Part shown: piece after piece, positions 27,405-37,009 of the stretch
Layout: every line of letters begins with the position of its first letter
Position numbering within the stretch: the first letter of the stretch is position 1
DNA from: Ignavibacteria bacterium
Lineage (GTDB): Bacteria > Bacteroidota > Ignavibacteria > Tepidaquicellales > OLB5
DNA: 64,000 bases
Direction of reading: 5' to 3'
Assembly (NCBI GenBank): GCA_020852705.1
Contig: JADZAP010000001.1
Span: 116,610-180,609 of the forward strand
Notes under the pieces: generated by a model
Databases searched by the model: none
What the model saw: the letters and a program-made list of their open reading frames with translations, nothing else
Told to the model about the DNA's origin: nothing
Position numbers and translations under genes: made by a program

Positions 27405-27433
27405 TTGATTTCATTTATAATTTCAATTATATT
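27405..27433 (+). promoter_or_regulatory. Promoter TTGATT-N17-TATATT
   Basis: TTGATT, exactly 17 bases, TATATT. The surrounding ATACTTGAYTTCATTT matches the promoter of the TonB receptor almost base for base, which argues that both are real and used alike. Predicted start near 27440. Confidence 0.7.
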
Positions 27434-27484
27434 TAATCATTAAATTTAATTTTTATCTATAATTAATCAAGAAAGGCAATTCCA

Positions 27485-29242
27485 ATGAAACGACTTATTC
27501 TGCTTGTTATTGCTGTTTCTTTTGTTGCTGCAATGTTTTATAGTGTAGGCAACAAAGGTCCTCAGCAAATTTCTGATATAAAAGAAACAGGTAGTGTTCA
27601 AACAAATAATAAACCACCTGTACATTTTGAGTCTAACTCAGTTTTAGATACATTAGGCACAGTCCCCGGGCTTACCGGTTACTATGACTATTATACCAAT
27701 GGTAATAATCTGCACAGAATTTGGTTAAGCGGTGATACGGTAATAGTATCAGTTGACCAAACAGATTCTGCAAATGCTCAAACTTCAACTGCCAGAAAAT
27801 CCTATTATCAGTTCACCACTAATAATGGTGTAACATGGGGGTCAGATGCAATTCTTGTTGGTTCTGACGGAAATGCATATCCTAACTTAGATCCTATGGT
27901 ACTTTCAGGTGCTAGAACAGTAGTTTTATCCGGAAGGCAATTTGTTGCTGGTGCAAGAAGAGGTTATGTTGGTTCAGATGTAATTTTAGGTGCTGGTTCA
28001 TTTACAAATACATTAGTTAATACCGGTTCAGGCGGTGATAACTTTGGCGGTGTATTAAATGCAACTACATTAGGCTGCGGATGGTTTGGCGGCGGTTCAG
28101 CAGATACCATTTATTATGCGAATTTCGATATTACAACCAATACATATTCTAATCCGATTGTACTGTTTTCAGGAGTTCCTGCAAATGGAAGACAATTTAC
28201 AGCAGCCAATGGCAATAATGCAGTTTCAGTTGCTTACTGGAATGCTACTGCACCAACAAGTATAAAGGTTAAATCATCAACTGATGGCGGTACAACATTC
28301 GGTTCTGAAGTAACTGCTGTAACAGAAGGACTTGTTGTTAACGGTACACCTATTGCTCCATGGTTTAATGCTGATATGATATATAAACCGGGAACAACTA
28401 ACCTGTATATGGCATTTGGTACTTTATTAACAGGAAATTTTGGAACTGTACGCGGATATAAATTAATGGTTTGGTCTCCGGGATTAAACAGCGGTACACC
28501 GGTTAGAGTTGTTGATTACTTAAACTATCCTCCAATGGCTGATACAAACGTTTATAATGCTAGTCAAAATCAATTACAGGTTGGTATGACAGCTATGTCA
28601 CATCCGGGCTTGGCATTTTCAAGTGATAACTCAAGATTGTTTGTAGTATATTCAGGTCAGCAGCTTGATACTTCATCTTATGGTTTTAATTATAATGATA
28701 TTTATGTTCAGTATTCAGATGATAACGGTACAACCTGGTCAGCACCTCGTAACTTAACAAATACTCCAACTGCTGATGAAATTTATCCATCAATTTCCAG
28801 AATTGGCAACGGAACTGAATCAATTGCTATAACTTATGCACTTTCTGAATGTCCGGGTTCAACAAGCTTTACAAATACTACAACTCCAACCTGTAAAGTT
28901 TACCAGATATACAAAAAATATAATCCTGTTACCGGCGCTGTTATAGGTATTCAGAATATTTCAAATGAAGTTCCTTCTGGATTTTCATTATCACAAAATT
29001 ATCCAAATCCGTTCAACCCTAATACTAAAATTAGGTTCTCTGTACCAAAAAGTTCAATAGTTACACTTGAAGTTTTTGATGTTACAGGAAAATTAGTAAA
29101 AACACTTGCTAGAAATGAAGCTGTTACAGCCGGAACAAAAGAAGTTGATTTTAATGCATCCGGTTTAGCAAGCGGAATTTATTTCTATACATTAAAATCA
29201 GGTGATTTTACTCAGACTAAAAAGATGATTTTAGTTAAGTAA
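27485..29242 (+). CDS. T9SS-exported Asp-box beta-propeller, paralogue 3 of 3
   Basis: The 585-residue protein is closest to paralogue 2. It shares GYYDYYTNGNNLH, the TTNNGVTWGS, STDGGTTFGS and DDNGTTWSAP Asp-boxes, YKPGTTNLYMAF, VWSPGLNSGTPVRVVD, NQLQVGMTAMSHP, TNTPTADEIYPSIS and SFTNTTTP. The signal peptide (MKRLILLVIAVSFVAAMF) lacks the usual strong cleavage site but is followed by a Ser/Asn-rich segment. The T9SS CTD ends KKMILVK. An AAAGG Shine-Dalgarno precedes the ATG. Unlike its two neighbours it sits alone between two terminators with a good promoter, so it can be made separately. Function not known. Confidence 0.88.
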   Translation: MKRLILLVIAVSFVAAMFYSVGNKGPQQISDIKETGSVQTNNKPPVHFESNSVLDTLGTVPGLTGYYDYYTNGNNLHRIWLSGDTVIVSVDQTDSANAQTSTARKSYYQFTTNNGVTWGSDAILVGSDGNAYPNLDPMVLSGARTVVLSGRQFVAGARRGYVGSDVILGAGSFTNTLVNTGSGGDNFGGVLNATTLGCGWFGGGSADTIYYANFDITTNTYSNPIVLFSGVPANGRQFTAANGNNAVSVAYWNATAPTSIKVKSSTDGGTTFGSEVTAVTEGLVVNGTPIAPWFNADMIYKPGTTNLYMAFGTLLTGNFGTVRGYKLMVWSPGLNSGTPVRVVDYLNYPPMADTNVYNASQNQLQVGMTAMSHPGLAFSSDNSRLFVVYSGQQLDTSSYGFNYNDIYVQYSDDNGTTWSAPRNLTNTPTADEIYPSISRIGNGTESIAITYALSECPGSTSFTNTTTPTCKVYQIYKKYNPVTGAVIGIQNISNEVPSGFSLSQNYPNPFNPNTKIRFSVPKSSIVTLEVFDVTGKLVKTLARNEAVTAGTKEVDFNASGLASGIYFYTLKSGDFTQTKKMILVK

Positions 29243-29263
29243 TTGTTTTTAACAAATTCTCAT

Positions 29264-29294
29264 AAAGGGGCATTTAAAAATGCCCCTTTTTTTA
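29264..29294 (+). terminator. Rho-independent terminator after propeller 3
   Basis: AAAGGGGCATTT and AAATGCCCCTTT pair perfectly around a two- or three-base loop and run into T7. It lies about 22 bp after the stop. Confidence 0.92.
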
Positions 29295-29358
29295 TTATTT
29301 CAAAATTTTAAATTTCAATGCCTGAATTTATACTGCTTAAATTATTCTTAATTTATAC

Positions 29359-29387
29359 TTGACTTCATTTTTTTATTATATTATATT
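29359..29387 (+). promoter_or_regulatory. Promoter TTGACT-N17-TATATT of the TonB receptor unit
   Basis: TTGACT, 17 bases and TATATT is near-consensus. The flanks match the promoter of propeller 3 (TATACTTGACTTCATTT). The predicted start near 29394 leaves an untranslated leader of about 180 bases, long for this window, before a strong Shine-Dalgarno. Confidence 0.7.
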
Positions 29388-29394
29388 TATTTTG

Positions 29395-29575
29395 AAATTA
29401 AGAAAAAATCAGCTAAAATTACAATTAATGAAAAATTGAGATTATAAATTTTTTATTTTTTTAACATGTTTTTTCTTGAAGTAATTTTTAAGTACTAAAA
29501 TAAAAAGTAAATATTATTTAATAAAAAGAGATTAATTTTTTAAACTCTTTTTAAAACAAATCGGAGGTAATTTAA
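29395..29575 (+). promoter_or_regulatory. Long AT-rich leader with strong Shine-Dalgarno
   Basis: The leader is very AT-rich and has no gene. It ends in GGAGG, 7 bases before the ATG of the TonB receptor gene. An internal RNA element could be present; TTTTTTAACATG and AAGAGATTAATTTTTTAAACTCTTT suggest stem potential, but I can name no known riboswitch. Confidence 0.4.
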
Positions 29576-32521
29576 ATGAGGCTATTTAACCATTTCTTAG
29601 CCCTTCTTTTAATCATTGCAGCTGCTGGAACAAGCCTTCACTCTCAAACTACCGGAAAAATTTCCGGTGTTGTTAAAGATGATAAAGGTGAGTTTCTAAT
29701 AGGAGCTCGTGTTGAAATTGAGGGAACTCAATTGAGAGCCGGTACTGATGAAAATGGTCAGTATGCAATTCTTAACGTTCCGGTAGGAACGTATTCGGTT
29801 AAAGCAACTTATGTTGGTTATGACCCGCAGGTTCAGTCTAAAATCAGCGTTAGTGTTGGCTTAACATCCACTGTAGATTTCGTGCTTTCTGTTGGAGGTG
29901 TTGTTATTGATACCACCACTATTATTGCAAAAAGAAAAACAATAGATAACGGAAGCGGAAAGATCATAGGTTCAGAATTTATTGATAATACCGGTATCAG
30001 AGGTATTGATAATATTGTCGCAAAAACTAGCGGTGTTGTGCAGGATGAAAAAGGTTCAAGCATTAACATCCGCGGCGGCAGAACCGGTGAAACTACTGTA
30101 ATTATTGATGGTGTTGTAACTAACAATCCGCTTGATAGAGGTTCTACGGCTAATGTTTCTACTAATGCACTTAAAGAACTTTCCGTTTTAACAGGTGGTT
30201 TTAGTGCTGAATACGGCAACGTGCTTAGCGGTGTTATTAACGTTACTACTAAATCAGCTCAGTCTGATTATACTGCATCAATTGAAGTTGTCTCTGATAT
30301 TGTTGCAGGAGATTATATAAAAACAAAATCTCAGGGCTATAATGTTTACAGTGCAACATTAGGCGGACCTGTTATCCCTTCAAAAAAATTAAAAAAAGTA
30401 TGGTCTGTTTATGGTAGTTATGAAAGAGAATATAATCTGGTTGACCAGCCCGTTAATACTGATGTAGCTGAACTTTGGGCAGATGATGGCATTTTACCAA
30501 ATTTCTCCAGAAATGGACAGTCATGGACTGGTAAAACAATTATCAGTGTTGGCGAGATGACAAAAGGTAAAGTTAATTTAACTTTAACCGGCGGTTATTT
30601 TGGTAATAAAGAGCAATCAAGAATTTGGACCGGTTCTTTTGGTAAATTTAATTCATATCATAATCCGCTTGTTAAAGATGAAAATCATCAGGGTTATGTT
30701 AAAATTAACCAATCCTTCGGCTCAAAAACATTTTATGATCTGCAGGCATCTTATTTACTTTCAAAATATAAAAGAGGTGACGGAATATTTTTTGTTGATG
30801 ATATGATTCAGGGAAGAGATGGTAATATGTATCCTTCTATATTAGCTTACGGTGATACAAACACTGTTCCCGGATTAACAATTATGGGAAGCGGGCTTAC
30901 ATCAGGTAGTAATTATTATGGTGTTTTCAGAAGACCCGGTACAGTTAGCGGAACTTACTGGAAGAAAAATACCGAAGCTATTTCCTTTAATTTGAATTTT
31001 ACTCACCAGATTTTAACTAAAAAATATGGTAACCATGAAATAAAATTAGGCGGTGAGTTTAAACAGTTTAAAGTCAGAAATTTTCAGGCAAATGTTATTG
31101 GTTATAGCTCAATAACTAATCCTAATAAATATGCAAACGGACAAGGTAATGGCAGCGTAATTAATTATCCGGTTGTAGATGAAAATGGCGCTAATTCAAA
31201 CTTTGTTGAAGCCTATGGATATGATGTTTATGGAAATGAAATTGAAGAAGACTACATTGTAAACGGATTAAACGTTACAGAGGCACCTAAAAAACCAAGG
31301 ATAGGCGGTTTTTATCTGCAGGATAAAATGGAATTTGATTATTTTAATACCAATATAGGTGTAAGAGTTGATTACATGGATCCTAACACTTTGGTTCCTA
31401 TTGATTATTTTAATTTAAAAGGTAATGATGGTGTTTTAGATATGGCTGATTATAAATCAGTTGAAAAAACAATCGAATTCAGCCCAAGACTTGGATTCTC
31501 ATTCCCAATTACTGAAAAAACTGTATTCCATGCTCAATACGGTAAATTTATTCAGTTACCTGCTTTGCAGTATTTATATGAAAATCAAAGAGTAATCAGA
31601 GATATTGCTGATGGTGGAGTTGGTTATTATACTGCATTCAATAATCCATTGTTAAAACCTGAAAGAACTACTGCCTACGAACTTGGCGTAAGACATACTG
31701 CAGGTGATTATGTAACATTGGGATTAACTGCTTATTACAAAGAAACCTCTGATTTAATCAAGATTAGAAACATTAAAGCTAACGATAATTCTTACACATT
31801 TGCTATTTATGATAATGGTGACTTTGGTATTGTTAGAGGTGTTGACTTCAGTCTTGATTTAAGAAGAATTAACAGACTCCGTGCTACAATTTCTTACGGT
31901 TTATCATTTGCTTCCGGAACCGGTTCAAATGTTAATAGTCAATATAATATTGCATATAACGGAGATGAAGCTCCAAGAATTCCTACTGCTCTTGATTATG
32001 ATCAAAGACATACAGGTACAGTTGAGCTTGACTACAGATGGGGAACGCAGGATGTTCCTAAAGGTTTCTGGGGCGGTGTACTTTCAAGATTAGGTTTTAA
32101 CGTACTGTTTTCATTTAACAGCGGAAGACCATATACACCTTCTGATAATTCCAGAGACCCATTAGGTGTAGTTTCATCTGTTGGCGGTGAAAGACCTGTT
32201 GCTCCGCTTAATTCTGCTTACACTCCTTGGAATTTGAGACTTGATCTTAAGATTGATAAATCATTTAAGATCTTTAATAAATTAAATGGTAATATTTATA
32301 TTCTGGCATTAAATGTTCTTGACCAGACACTTATTAATGATGTATTTGCTACATCAGGTGAACCCGGTAACACCGGCTGGTTAAACAGCTATCCTGGCAG
32401 AGTTTGGCAGTCACAAAATCCTCAAACCGCTGTGGATTACTATAATATCAGATCACATGCAATTGGTAACTACGGACCGCCAAGACAGGTTAGGCTCGGA
32501 TTTAGACTATTCTTTAATTAA
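29576..32521 (+). CDS. TonB-dependent outer-membrane receptor with CarboxypepD_reg-like N-domain
   Basis: After a signal peptide (ending SLHSQ) comes a carboxypeptidase-regulatory-like domain (about 27-110: GKISGVVKDDKGEFLIGARV, NVPVGTYSVKATYVGY). The plug domain follows (about 125-225: INIRGGRTGETTVIIDGV, GGFSAEYGNVLSGVINVTTK). The rest is a 22-strand barrel ending RLGFRLFFN. Family members import large ligands across the outer membrane using TonB energy. No SusD-like lipoprotein follows; instead an unusual giant protein, then a PorV-like barrel. The gene has the strongest Shine-Dalgarno (GGAGG) in the window and a near-consensus promoter, so high expression is likely. No siderophore or B12 signature was seen; the ligand is unknown. 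Confidence 0.95.
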   Translation: MRLFNHFLALLLIIAAAGTSLHSQTTGKISGVVKDDKGEFLIGARVEIEGTQLRAGTDENGQYAILNVPVGTYSVKATYVGYDPQVQSKISVSVGLTSTVDFVLSVGGVVIDTTTIIAKRKTIDNGSGKIIGSEFIDNTGIRGIDNIVAKTSGVVQDEKGSSINIRGGRTGETTVIIDGVVTNNPLDRGSTANVSTNALKELSVLTGGFSAEYGNVLSGVINVTTKSAQSDYTASIEVVSDIVAGDYIKTKSQGYNVYSATLGGPVIPSKKLKKVWSVYGSYEREYNLVDQPVNTDVAELWADDGILPNFSRNGQSWTGKTIISVGEMTKGKVNLTLTGGYFGNKEQSRIWTGSFGKFNSYHNPLVKDENHQGYVKINQSFGSKTFYDLQASYLLSKYKRGDGIFFVDDMIQGRDGNMYPSILAYGDTNTVPGLTIMGSGLTSGSNYYGVFRRPGTVSGTYWKKNTEAISFNLNFTHQILTKKYGNHEIKLGGEFKQFKVRNFQANVIGYSSITNPNKYANGQGNGSVINYPVVDENGANSNFVEAYGYDVYGNEIEEDYIVNGLNVTEAPKKPRIGGFYLQDKMEFDYFNTNIGVRVDYMDPNTLVPIDYFNLKGNDGVLDMADYKSVEKTIEFSPRLGFSFPITEKTVFHAQYGKFIQLPALQYLYENQRVIRDIADGGVGYYTAFNNPLLKPERTTAYELGVRHTAGDYVTLGLTAYYKETSDLIKIRNIKANDNSYTFAIYDNGDFGIVRGVDFSLDLRRINRLRATISYGLSFASGTGSNVNSQYNIAYNGDEAPRIPTALDYDQRHTGTVELDYRWGTQDVPKGFWGGVLSRLGFNVLFSFNSGRPYTPSDNSRDPLGVVSSVGGERPVAPLNSAYTPWNLRLDLKIDKSFKIFNKLNGNIYILALNVLDQTLINDVFATSGEPGNTGWLNSYPGRVWQSQNPQTAVDYYNIRSHAIGNYGPPRQVRLGFRLFFN

Positions 32522-32542
32522 TTTACCGGAGTGTTAATAAAT

Positions 32543-35500
32543 ATGAAAAATATATCAATAAAATTATTATTATTAATCGTTACCGGTGTGGTTTTATTTA
32601 CCCCGGTAAATGATATTATTTCCAAAGAAAGGAAAGGGTTCTCCCCGGTAATGACAAATGCCGGGGTTACAAACAACTTCCTTCAGGTAAATAATATCAA
32701 CGCTATATTCAGAAGTGATGGCTATTTTAATTACGATAAATTTAACTTCTCAGGCGGTGAAGCTGGCTTTGTTTGGCCTGTATCATCCCCTCAAAGACAA
32801 ACAGCAATTTTTACAACAGGTATTTATATTGCTGCAAAAATAAACGGAGATTTAAGGTTAGCGGCTTCTATGTATAATACTCACTTCTCCCCGGGTAATA
32901 TTCCGGTTGCAGGTCAAGTACCCGGTTCATCTGTTTGTTCTGACCCAAGACTAAAGGCATATCAGGTTAATCTTTCAGATCCCAGTTTAGTTAACGGCGG
33001 AAATCGCCAAAAATTTGCTGCCGGCAGATCCTATGATATTACTTATGATTCATGGGCAAGCTGGCCTGTTGATCTTGGTGCTCCTTATGTTGAAGTAAAC
33101 GGAATCCCCGGTTATCAGCCGGCTTATGATGGCGATAGACCCGGTATTGGTAACAGTGCAGCACGCCCCGATGAAATTATCTGGTGTGTATTTATGGATT
33201 ATACAAATTGCAATAATAATATACATGTAGCTGAAATATCATTACCCGGAGGAACTCTTCCTATGGGAGCTGAAGTTCAGCAAACATCATTTGCATTTTT
33301 ATCTCCCGGTTTGCTTAATATGTATTTTGTTAAATGGAAGATAATTAATAAAAGTAACGATGTATGGGATAGCACTTATACTTCAGTAAACTGTGACCCT
33401 GATTTAGGCGATGCAAGTGATGACGCTGTAGGATGCGATTCAACACAAAATATAGGTTTCTGTTATAACTTTGATAACGAAGACCCGCAGTATGGTTCTG
33501 CACCTCCTGCAGTGGGCTTTAAATACTTACAAAGCCCTATTGAATATACCGGGAACCCGGCTGATACTGCAAAATTGCCTTATGGTACATTAGTTGGTTA
33601 CAGGTCATTGGGGCTTTCAAGTTTTAACTATTTTGCTAATTCAGGAAACACATGTTTAGGTGACCCTGATAATTATATACCGGCATATAATTTTATGACC
33701 GGTAAAGATGGATGCGGTAATCCGTTAATTAACTGGGTAACCGGCGGTCCTTCACGTTATAAATGGAATGGTGACGCATGTAATAAAACCGGCTGGTATG
33801 ATAGCGTTATGGGCGATAAAAGATTTCTGCAAAACAGCGGACCGTTTCAAATGAACCCGCTTGATACACAGATTATTTGTATTGGTGCTTTTATTGAAAG
33901 AGGTTCAACTAATAACCAAAGTGTTTGTAAGTTATTGGATGCCGGCTCCAGAGTTCAGCAATTTTATAATTCAAACTTTGCGGCTACTCCGCTTCCGCCT
34001 GCACCGCAGGTAAATGCTGTTGCTAACGGTGATGGTAAAGTAACCCTGTATTGGGGTGATAGGTCTGAATCTTATAATGTATATGACTCTTTAGGTCAAA
34101 CAGGAAGTTGGACATTTCAAGGATATAATATATATCAAATAAAACCCGGAACATCAGGTGATAATACTGATGAAAGAGTGCTTATTGCTACTTATGACCG
34201 CATTGACGGAATTAAGATAGTTTATGATACTATTTCTGTTATTCAGCCAAACGGTACTACACAAGATGAGTACAAACCTGTCGCATTTGGTAATGATAAT
34301 GGTGTTGCAAGAATGATTACACTTTCTGTAAACCAATATCCTTCCGGTGTTAATAACTTCTTTATTAACGGTACAACTTACAGGTTTGCAATTACTGCTT
34401 ACGGTGTTAACTTAAATGCAGGCAGACCGTTTAAAGTACTCGAAAATCCTGTTTCATCACAAATGTTAAATGTAACTCCTAATTTCCCAATGATGGGAAC
34501 TAACTTTGTTAATAAGTCTCTTGATACCATACCTACTAACAGACCTGACAGAGTATTTTTCCCAATAGTAATTGATCCGTCAAAAGTTCTGACAGCTAAA
34601 TACAAAATGGTTTGGTCATCAGATACAACATGGAAAGTTGTTAGAATACAGAATGCGCAGACAGATACTATATTAGGTAATATGTTTAACAGGTCATTAC
34701 TTGATAATAATGCATATATTGTTGATGGTCTATTATTTAAAGCTGATACAATATCAAAATCAAATTATGGTGTAATTACAGATCCGGTCGCAGGTTCACA
34801 ATCCTATAATCGCGGATGGAATTACACAGGCGGTAATCTTAATTTAAAAGGTGTTGATACAGCAGGTTTAACTACTGCATACCCAAGCGGTAACTATAAG
34901 GTTATGCAAAGTTATTCAATGGGTTTAACCTGGCCTAATGGAAGTGCTTTTAAATCTAATTTTACCAGTAAAATTGATCTGGCTTTCTTGCAGGTTTCAG
35001 CTTTAAAAAATGTTAAAATAACATTTGGTACAACCCAAAAAGCATACAGATACAGAGGTGCGGTTAATAACTCTCCGTATGTTGATTATGTTGATGTACC
35101 GTTTAAAGTTGAAATTGATGACCCGATGGATACAAATTCTACTGTACCAAGGCAGGTAAATGTTGCTTTCTATGATGGTGACTCAAGCGGTACATGGAAT
35201 CCAAAGGCTGGTAGTTATGGCGGCTTGGAAATAGTATATATTATGTATTCTACTTATGATGCTAACCCAAGTACATTCTATACTACTAAAAACATCAATT
35301 TCCAGACTCAATTTAAGCAAATGGATGTTCAATATGTTTGGTGGCCGCAGCTTATCAATAACGGACCGGCATACAATAATGGTGATGTATTGGAAATTGT
35401 ACCTTACACAAGGCTGCAATATCAGCAATCACCCGGTACGGTTACTGTAGTAGAAACTCAGTCAACTACAGCTCCTACTATTGGAAATAATGAATTAGCA

Positions 35501-35830
35501 TCATCAAGAGGTGAATTATCAACTGTTAGAGTAGTACCAAATCCGTATTACGGAGGTCATGCTCAGGAAACTAGTCCTTTTGACAGATTTGTTAAATTTA
35601 TGAACATGCCAAAAACTGCTACAATTTACATTTATTCCTTAAATGGAAACCTTGTAAGGCAGATAAATAAAGATGACAATACTACTTCAATTAACTGGGA
35701 TCTGTTAAATACCGATAGGATTCCTATTGCAAGCGGTATTTATATAGCATTTATTGATGCCCCGGGCATTGGTACTAAAACTATTAAACTTGCTATATTT
35801 ACACCGGAAGAAAGAATTGATTCATTCTAA
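32543..35830 (+). CDS. Giant secreted protein with FN3-like part and atypical T9SS-like C-terminus
   Basis: The longest frame begins with a GTG at 32531, but GGAG (32528-32531) sits 11 bases before the ATG at 32543, so I use the ATG, giving 1,095 residues. The signal peptide reads MKNISIKLLLLIVTGVVLF. About 450 residues of beta-rich sequence follow, then a fibronectin III-like segment (PPAPQVNAVANGDGKVTLYW, FQGYNIYQ) near 495-640 and further beta domains. The last ~100 residues look like a T9SS CTD (TVRVVPNPYYGG, TIYIYSLNGNLVRQI, ASGIYIAFI) but lack NYPNPFNP and the basic KKMILxK end, closing FTPEERIDSF. It sits 9 bp after the TonB receptor stop, so it is its likely partner. Function not recognised. 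Confidence 0.8.
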   Translation: MKNISIKLLLLIVTGVVLFTPVNDIISKERKGFSPVMTNAGVTNNFLQVNNINAIFRSDGYFNYDKFNFSGGEAGFVWPVSSPQRQTAIFTTGIYIAAKINGDLRLAASMYNTHFSPGNIPVAGQVPGSSVCSDPRLKAYQVNLSDPSLVNGGNRQKFAAGRSYDITYDSWASWPVDLGAPYVEVNGIPGYQPAYDGDRPGIGNSAARPDEIIWCVFMDYTNCNNNIHVAEISLPGGTLPMGAEVQQTSFAFLSPGLLNMYFVKWKIINKSNDVWDSTYTSVNCDPDLGDASDDAVGCDSTQNIGFCYNFDNEDPQYGSAPPAVGFKYLQSPIEYTGNPADTAKLPYGTLVGYRSLGLSSFNYFANSGNTCLGDPDNYIPAYNFMTGKDGCGNPLINWVTGGPSRYKWNGDACNKTGWYDSVMGDKRFLQNSGPFQMNPLDTQIICIGAFIERGSTNNQSVCKLLDAGSRVQQFYNSNFAATPLPPAPQVNAVANGDGKVTLYWGDRSESYNVYDSLGQTGSWTFQGYNIYQIKPGTSGDNTDERVLIATYDRIDGIKIVYDTISVIQPNGTTQDEYKPVAFGNDNGVARMITLSVNQYPSGVNNFFINGTTYRFAITAYGVNLNAGRPFKVLENPVSSQMLNVTPNFPMMGTNFVNKSLDTIPTNRPDRVFFPIVIDPSKVLTAKYKMVWSSDTTWKVVRIQNAQTDTILGNMFNRSLLDNNAYIVDGLLFKADTISKSNYGVITDPVAGSQSYNRGWNYTGGNLNLKGVDTAGLTTAYPSGNYKVMQSYSMGLTWPNGSAFKSNFTSKIDLAFLQVSALKNVKITFGTTQKAYRYRGAVNNSPYVDYVDVPFKVEIDDPMDTNSTVPRQVNVAFYDGDSSGTWNPKAGSYGGLEIVYIMYSTYDANPSTFYTTKNINFQTQFKQMDVQYVWWPQLINNGPAYNNGDVLEIVPYTRLQYQQSPGTVTVVETQSTTAPTIGNNELASSRGELSTVRVVPNPYYGGHAQETSPFDRFVKFMNMPKTATIYIYSLNGNLVRQINKDDNTTSINWDLLNTDRIPIASGIYIAFIDAPGIGTKTIKLAIFTPEERIDSF

Positions 35831-35868
35831 ACAGTATTGTAAATAATTCAATAAGGAGCTAAAAAAAA

Positions 35869-36933
35869 ATGAAATTATATCAAAATATAAAAATAGCTGC
35901 TAAATCAGCATTGATATTTACTTTACTGATAGGCAGCATCAACTTTGCAGGGGACCGTAGTAAATACGGTACCTCTGCAGCACCGGAATTACTTATTCCG
36001 GTGGGATCTAGGGGTACATCACTCAGCGGATCCATGATTTCTTCCACTACTGGCGTAGATGCTATGTATTGGAACCCGGCTGGGCTTTCTATATTAAACA
36101 GCCGTACCGAAATTCTTGCTTCACACATGAAATACATTGCTGACATTAATATTAATTATGTTGCAGGTGCAGTTGATCTTGGCGGCATGGGTGTTATTGG
36201 CGCCAGTTTAAAATCTTTAAGTTTTGGAGATGAACTTGTTACAACTTTGGAAAACCCCATGGGTACCGGAGAAACATGGTCACCAACATACTTAACTACA
36301 TCTGTTTCCTATGCAAGAAAAATGTCTGATAAGATTTTGTTTGGTGCTACTGTAAAAGTTATCTATGAGCAGATTATGACAGTTTCTTCAACCGGATTTG
36401 CTTTAGATTTCGGCTTACAGTACATTGCCGGAAAATCAGGTCTAAAGTTTGGCGTAGCACTCAAAAACTTCGGTCCATCAATGAAATTTGATGGCAGCGG
36501 TTTAGATGCTTACTACGAACCATCAGGAACTCCTTCTGGTTCAACACCTGAACCAAGAAGAATTACTTTACAGGATTTTTCTCTTCCAACAACTCTCGAA
36601 ATTGGTTTATCCTATGATTTACCTGTTGGAAAGAAGAATAATGTTCAGCTTTCAACCACGTTCCAAAATAATAACTTTTCAAGTGATGAATACAGAGTTG
36701 GGTTAGAATATAACTATAACAATTACGTATTCTTAAGAGGTGCTTATGCCTTCACACCTGATTACAAAGCTGAAGATGGTTTAACCAAAAAAGACCAGAA
36801 CATTTTTGGACCTACTTTTGGAATAGGTTTAGCATATCCTTTTGGAAGTGTTAGACTTGGACTTGATTATTCATACAGAATGACTGAGAAGTTCCAGCCA
36901 AATCAATGGTTCTCATTTACTATGGGCTTTTGA
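35869..36933 (+). CDS. PorV/PorQ-family outer-membrane protein
   Basis: The protein has a signal peptide (ending INFAG) and the PorV/UPF0164 signature near the front: APELLIPVGSRGTSLSGSM, then GVDAMYWNPAGLSILN, which pack against the barrel of FadL-like proteins. The rest is a 14-stranded barrel that ends SFTMGF with the terminal Phe used for BAM insertion. In T9SS, PorV shuttles cargo from the SprA channel to the sortase or attachment complex. A strong Shine-Dalgarno (AAGGAG) precedes it. Lying right after the giant protein with a PNP-type tail, it may be a dedicated carrier for that protein; this is inference. Several paralogues of PorV usually occur in a genome, so it need not be the core T9SS PorV. 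Confidence 0.9.
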   Translation: MKLYQNIKIAAKSALIFTLLIGSINFAGDRSKYGTSAAPELLIPVGSRGTSLSGSMISSTTGVDAMYWNPAGLSILNSRTEILASHMKYIADININYVAGAVDLGGMGVIGASLKSLSFGDELVTTLENPMGTGETWSPTYLTTSVSYARKMSDKILFGATVKVIYEQIMTVSSTGFALDFGLQYIAGKSGLKFGVALKNFGPSMKFDGSGLDAYYEPSGTPSGSTPEPRRITLQDFSLPTTLEIGLSYDLPVGKKNNVQLSTTFQNNNFSSDEYRVGLEYNYNNYVFLRGAYAFTPDYKAEDGLTKKDQNIFGPTFGIGLAYPFGSVRLGLDYSYRMTEKFQPNQWFSFTMGF

Positions 36934-36956
36934 TAATTAATTATAATTTATAATTT

Positions 36957-36990
36957 GAAAATGCCATTTACTATGTAAATGGCATTTTCT
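36957..36990 (+). terminator. Rho-independent terminator after the PorV gene
   Basis: GAAAATGCCATTTAC and GTAAATGGCATTTTC are a perfect inverted repeat with a 4-base loop. It closes the receptor-giant-PorV unit. The T-run is short, so termination may be partial and allow read-through into the GWxTD gene. Confidence 0.8.
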
Positions 36991-37009
36991 GTTTAAAATT
37001 AGAACATTT

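Noticed and set aside
23667..29242. Calling the propellers sialidases
   Set aside because: Asp-boxes are present but the arginine triad and catalytic Tyr/Glu/Asp set of sialidases are not evident.
29833..30219. Minus-strand 128-residue open frame inside the TonB receptor
   Set aside because: Lies antisense to the conserved regulatory and plug domains. Ser/Thr/Pro-rich translation mirrors those codons; no start signal.
32531..32542. GTG as start of the giant protein
   Set aside because: The GGAG Shine-Dalgarno overlaps this GTG and is placed for the ATG at 32543.
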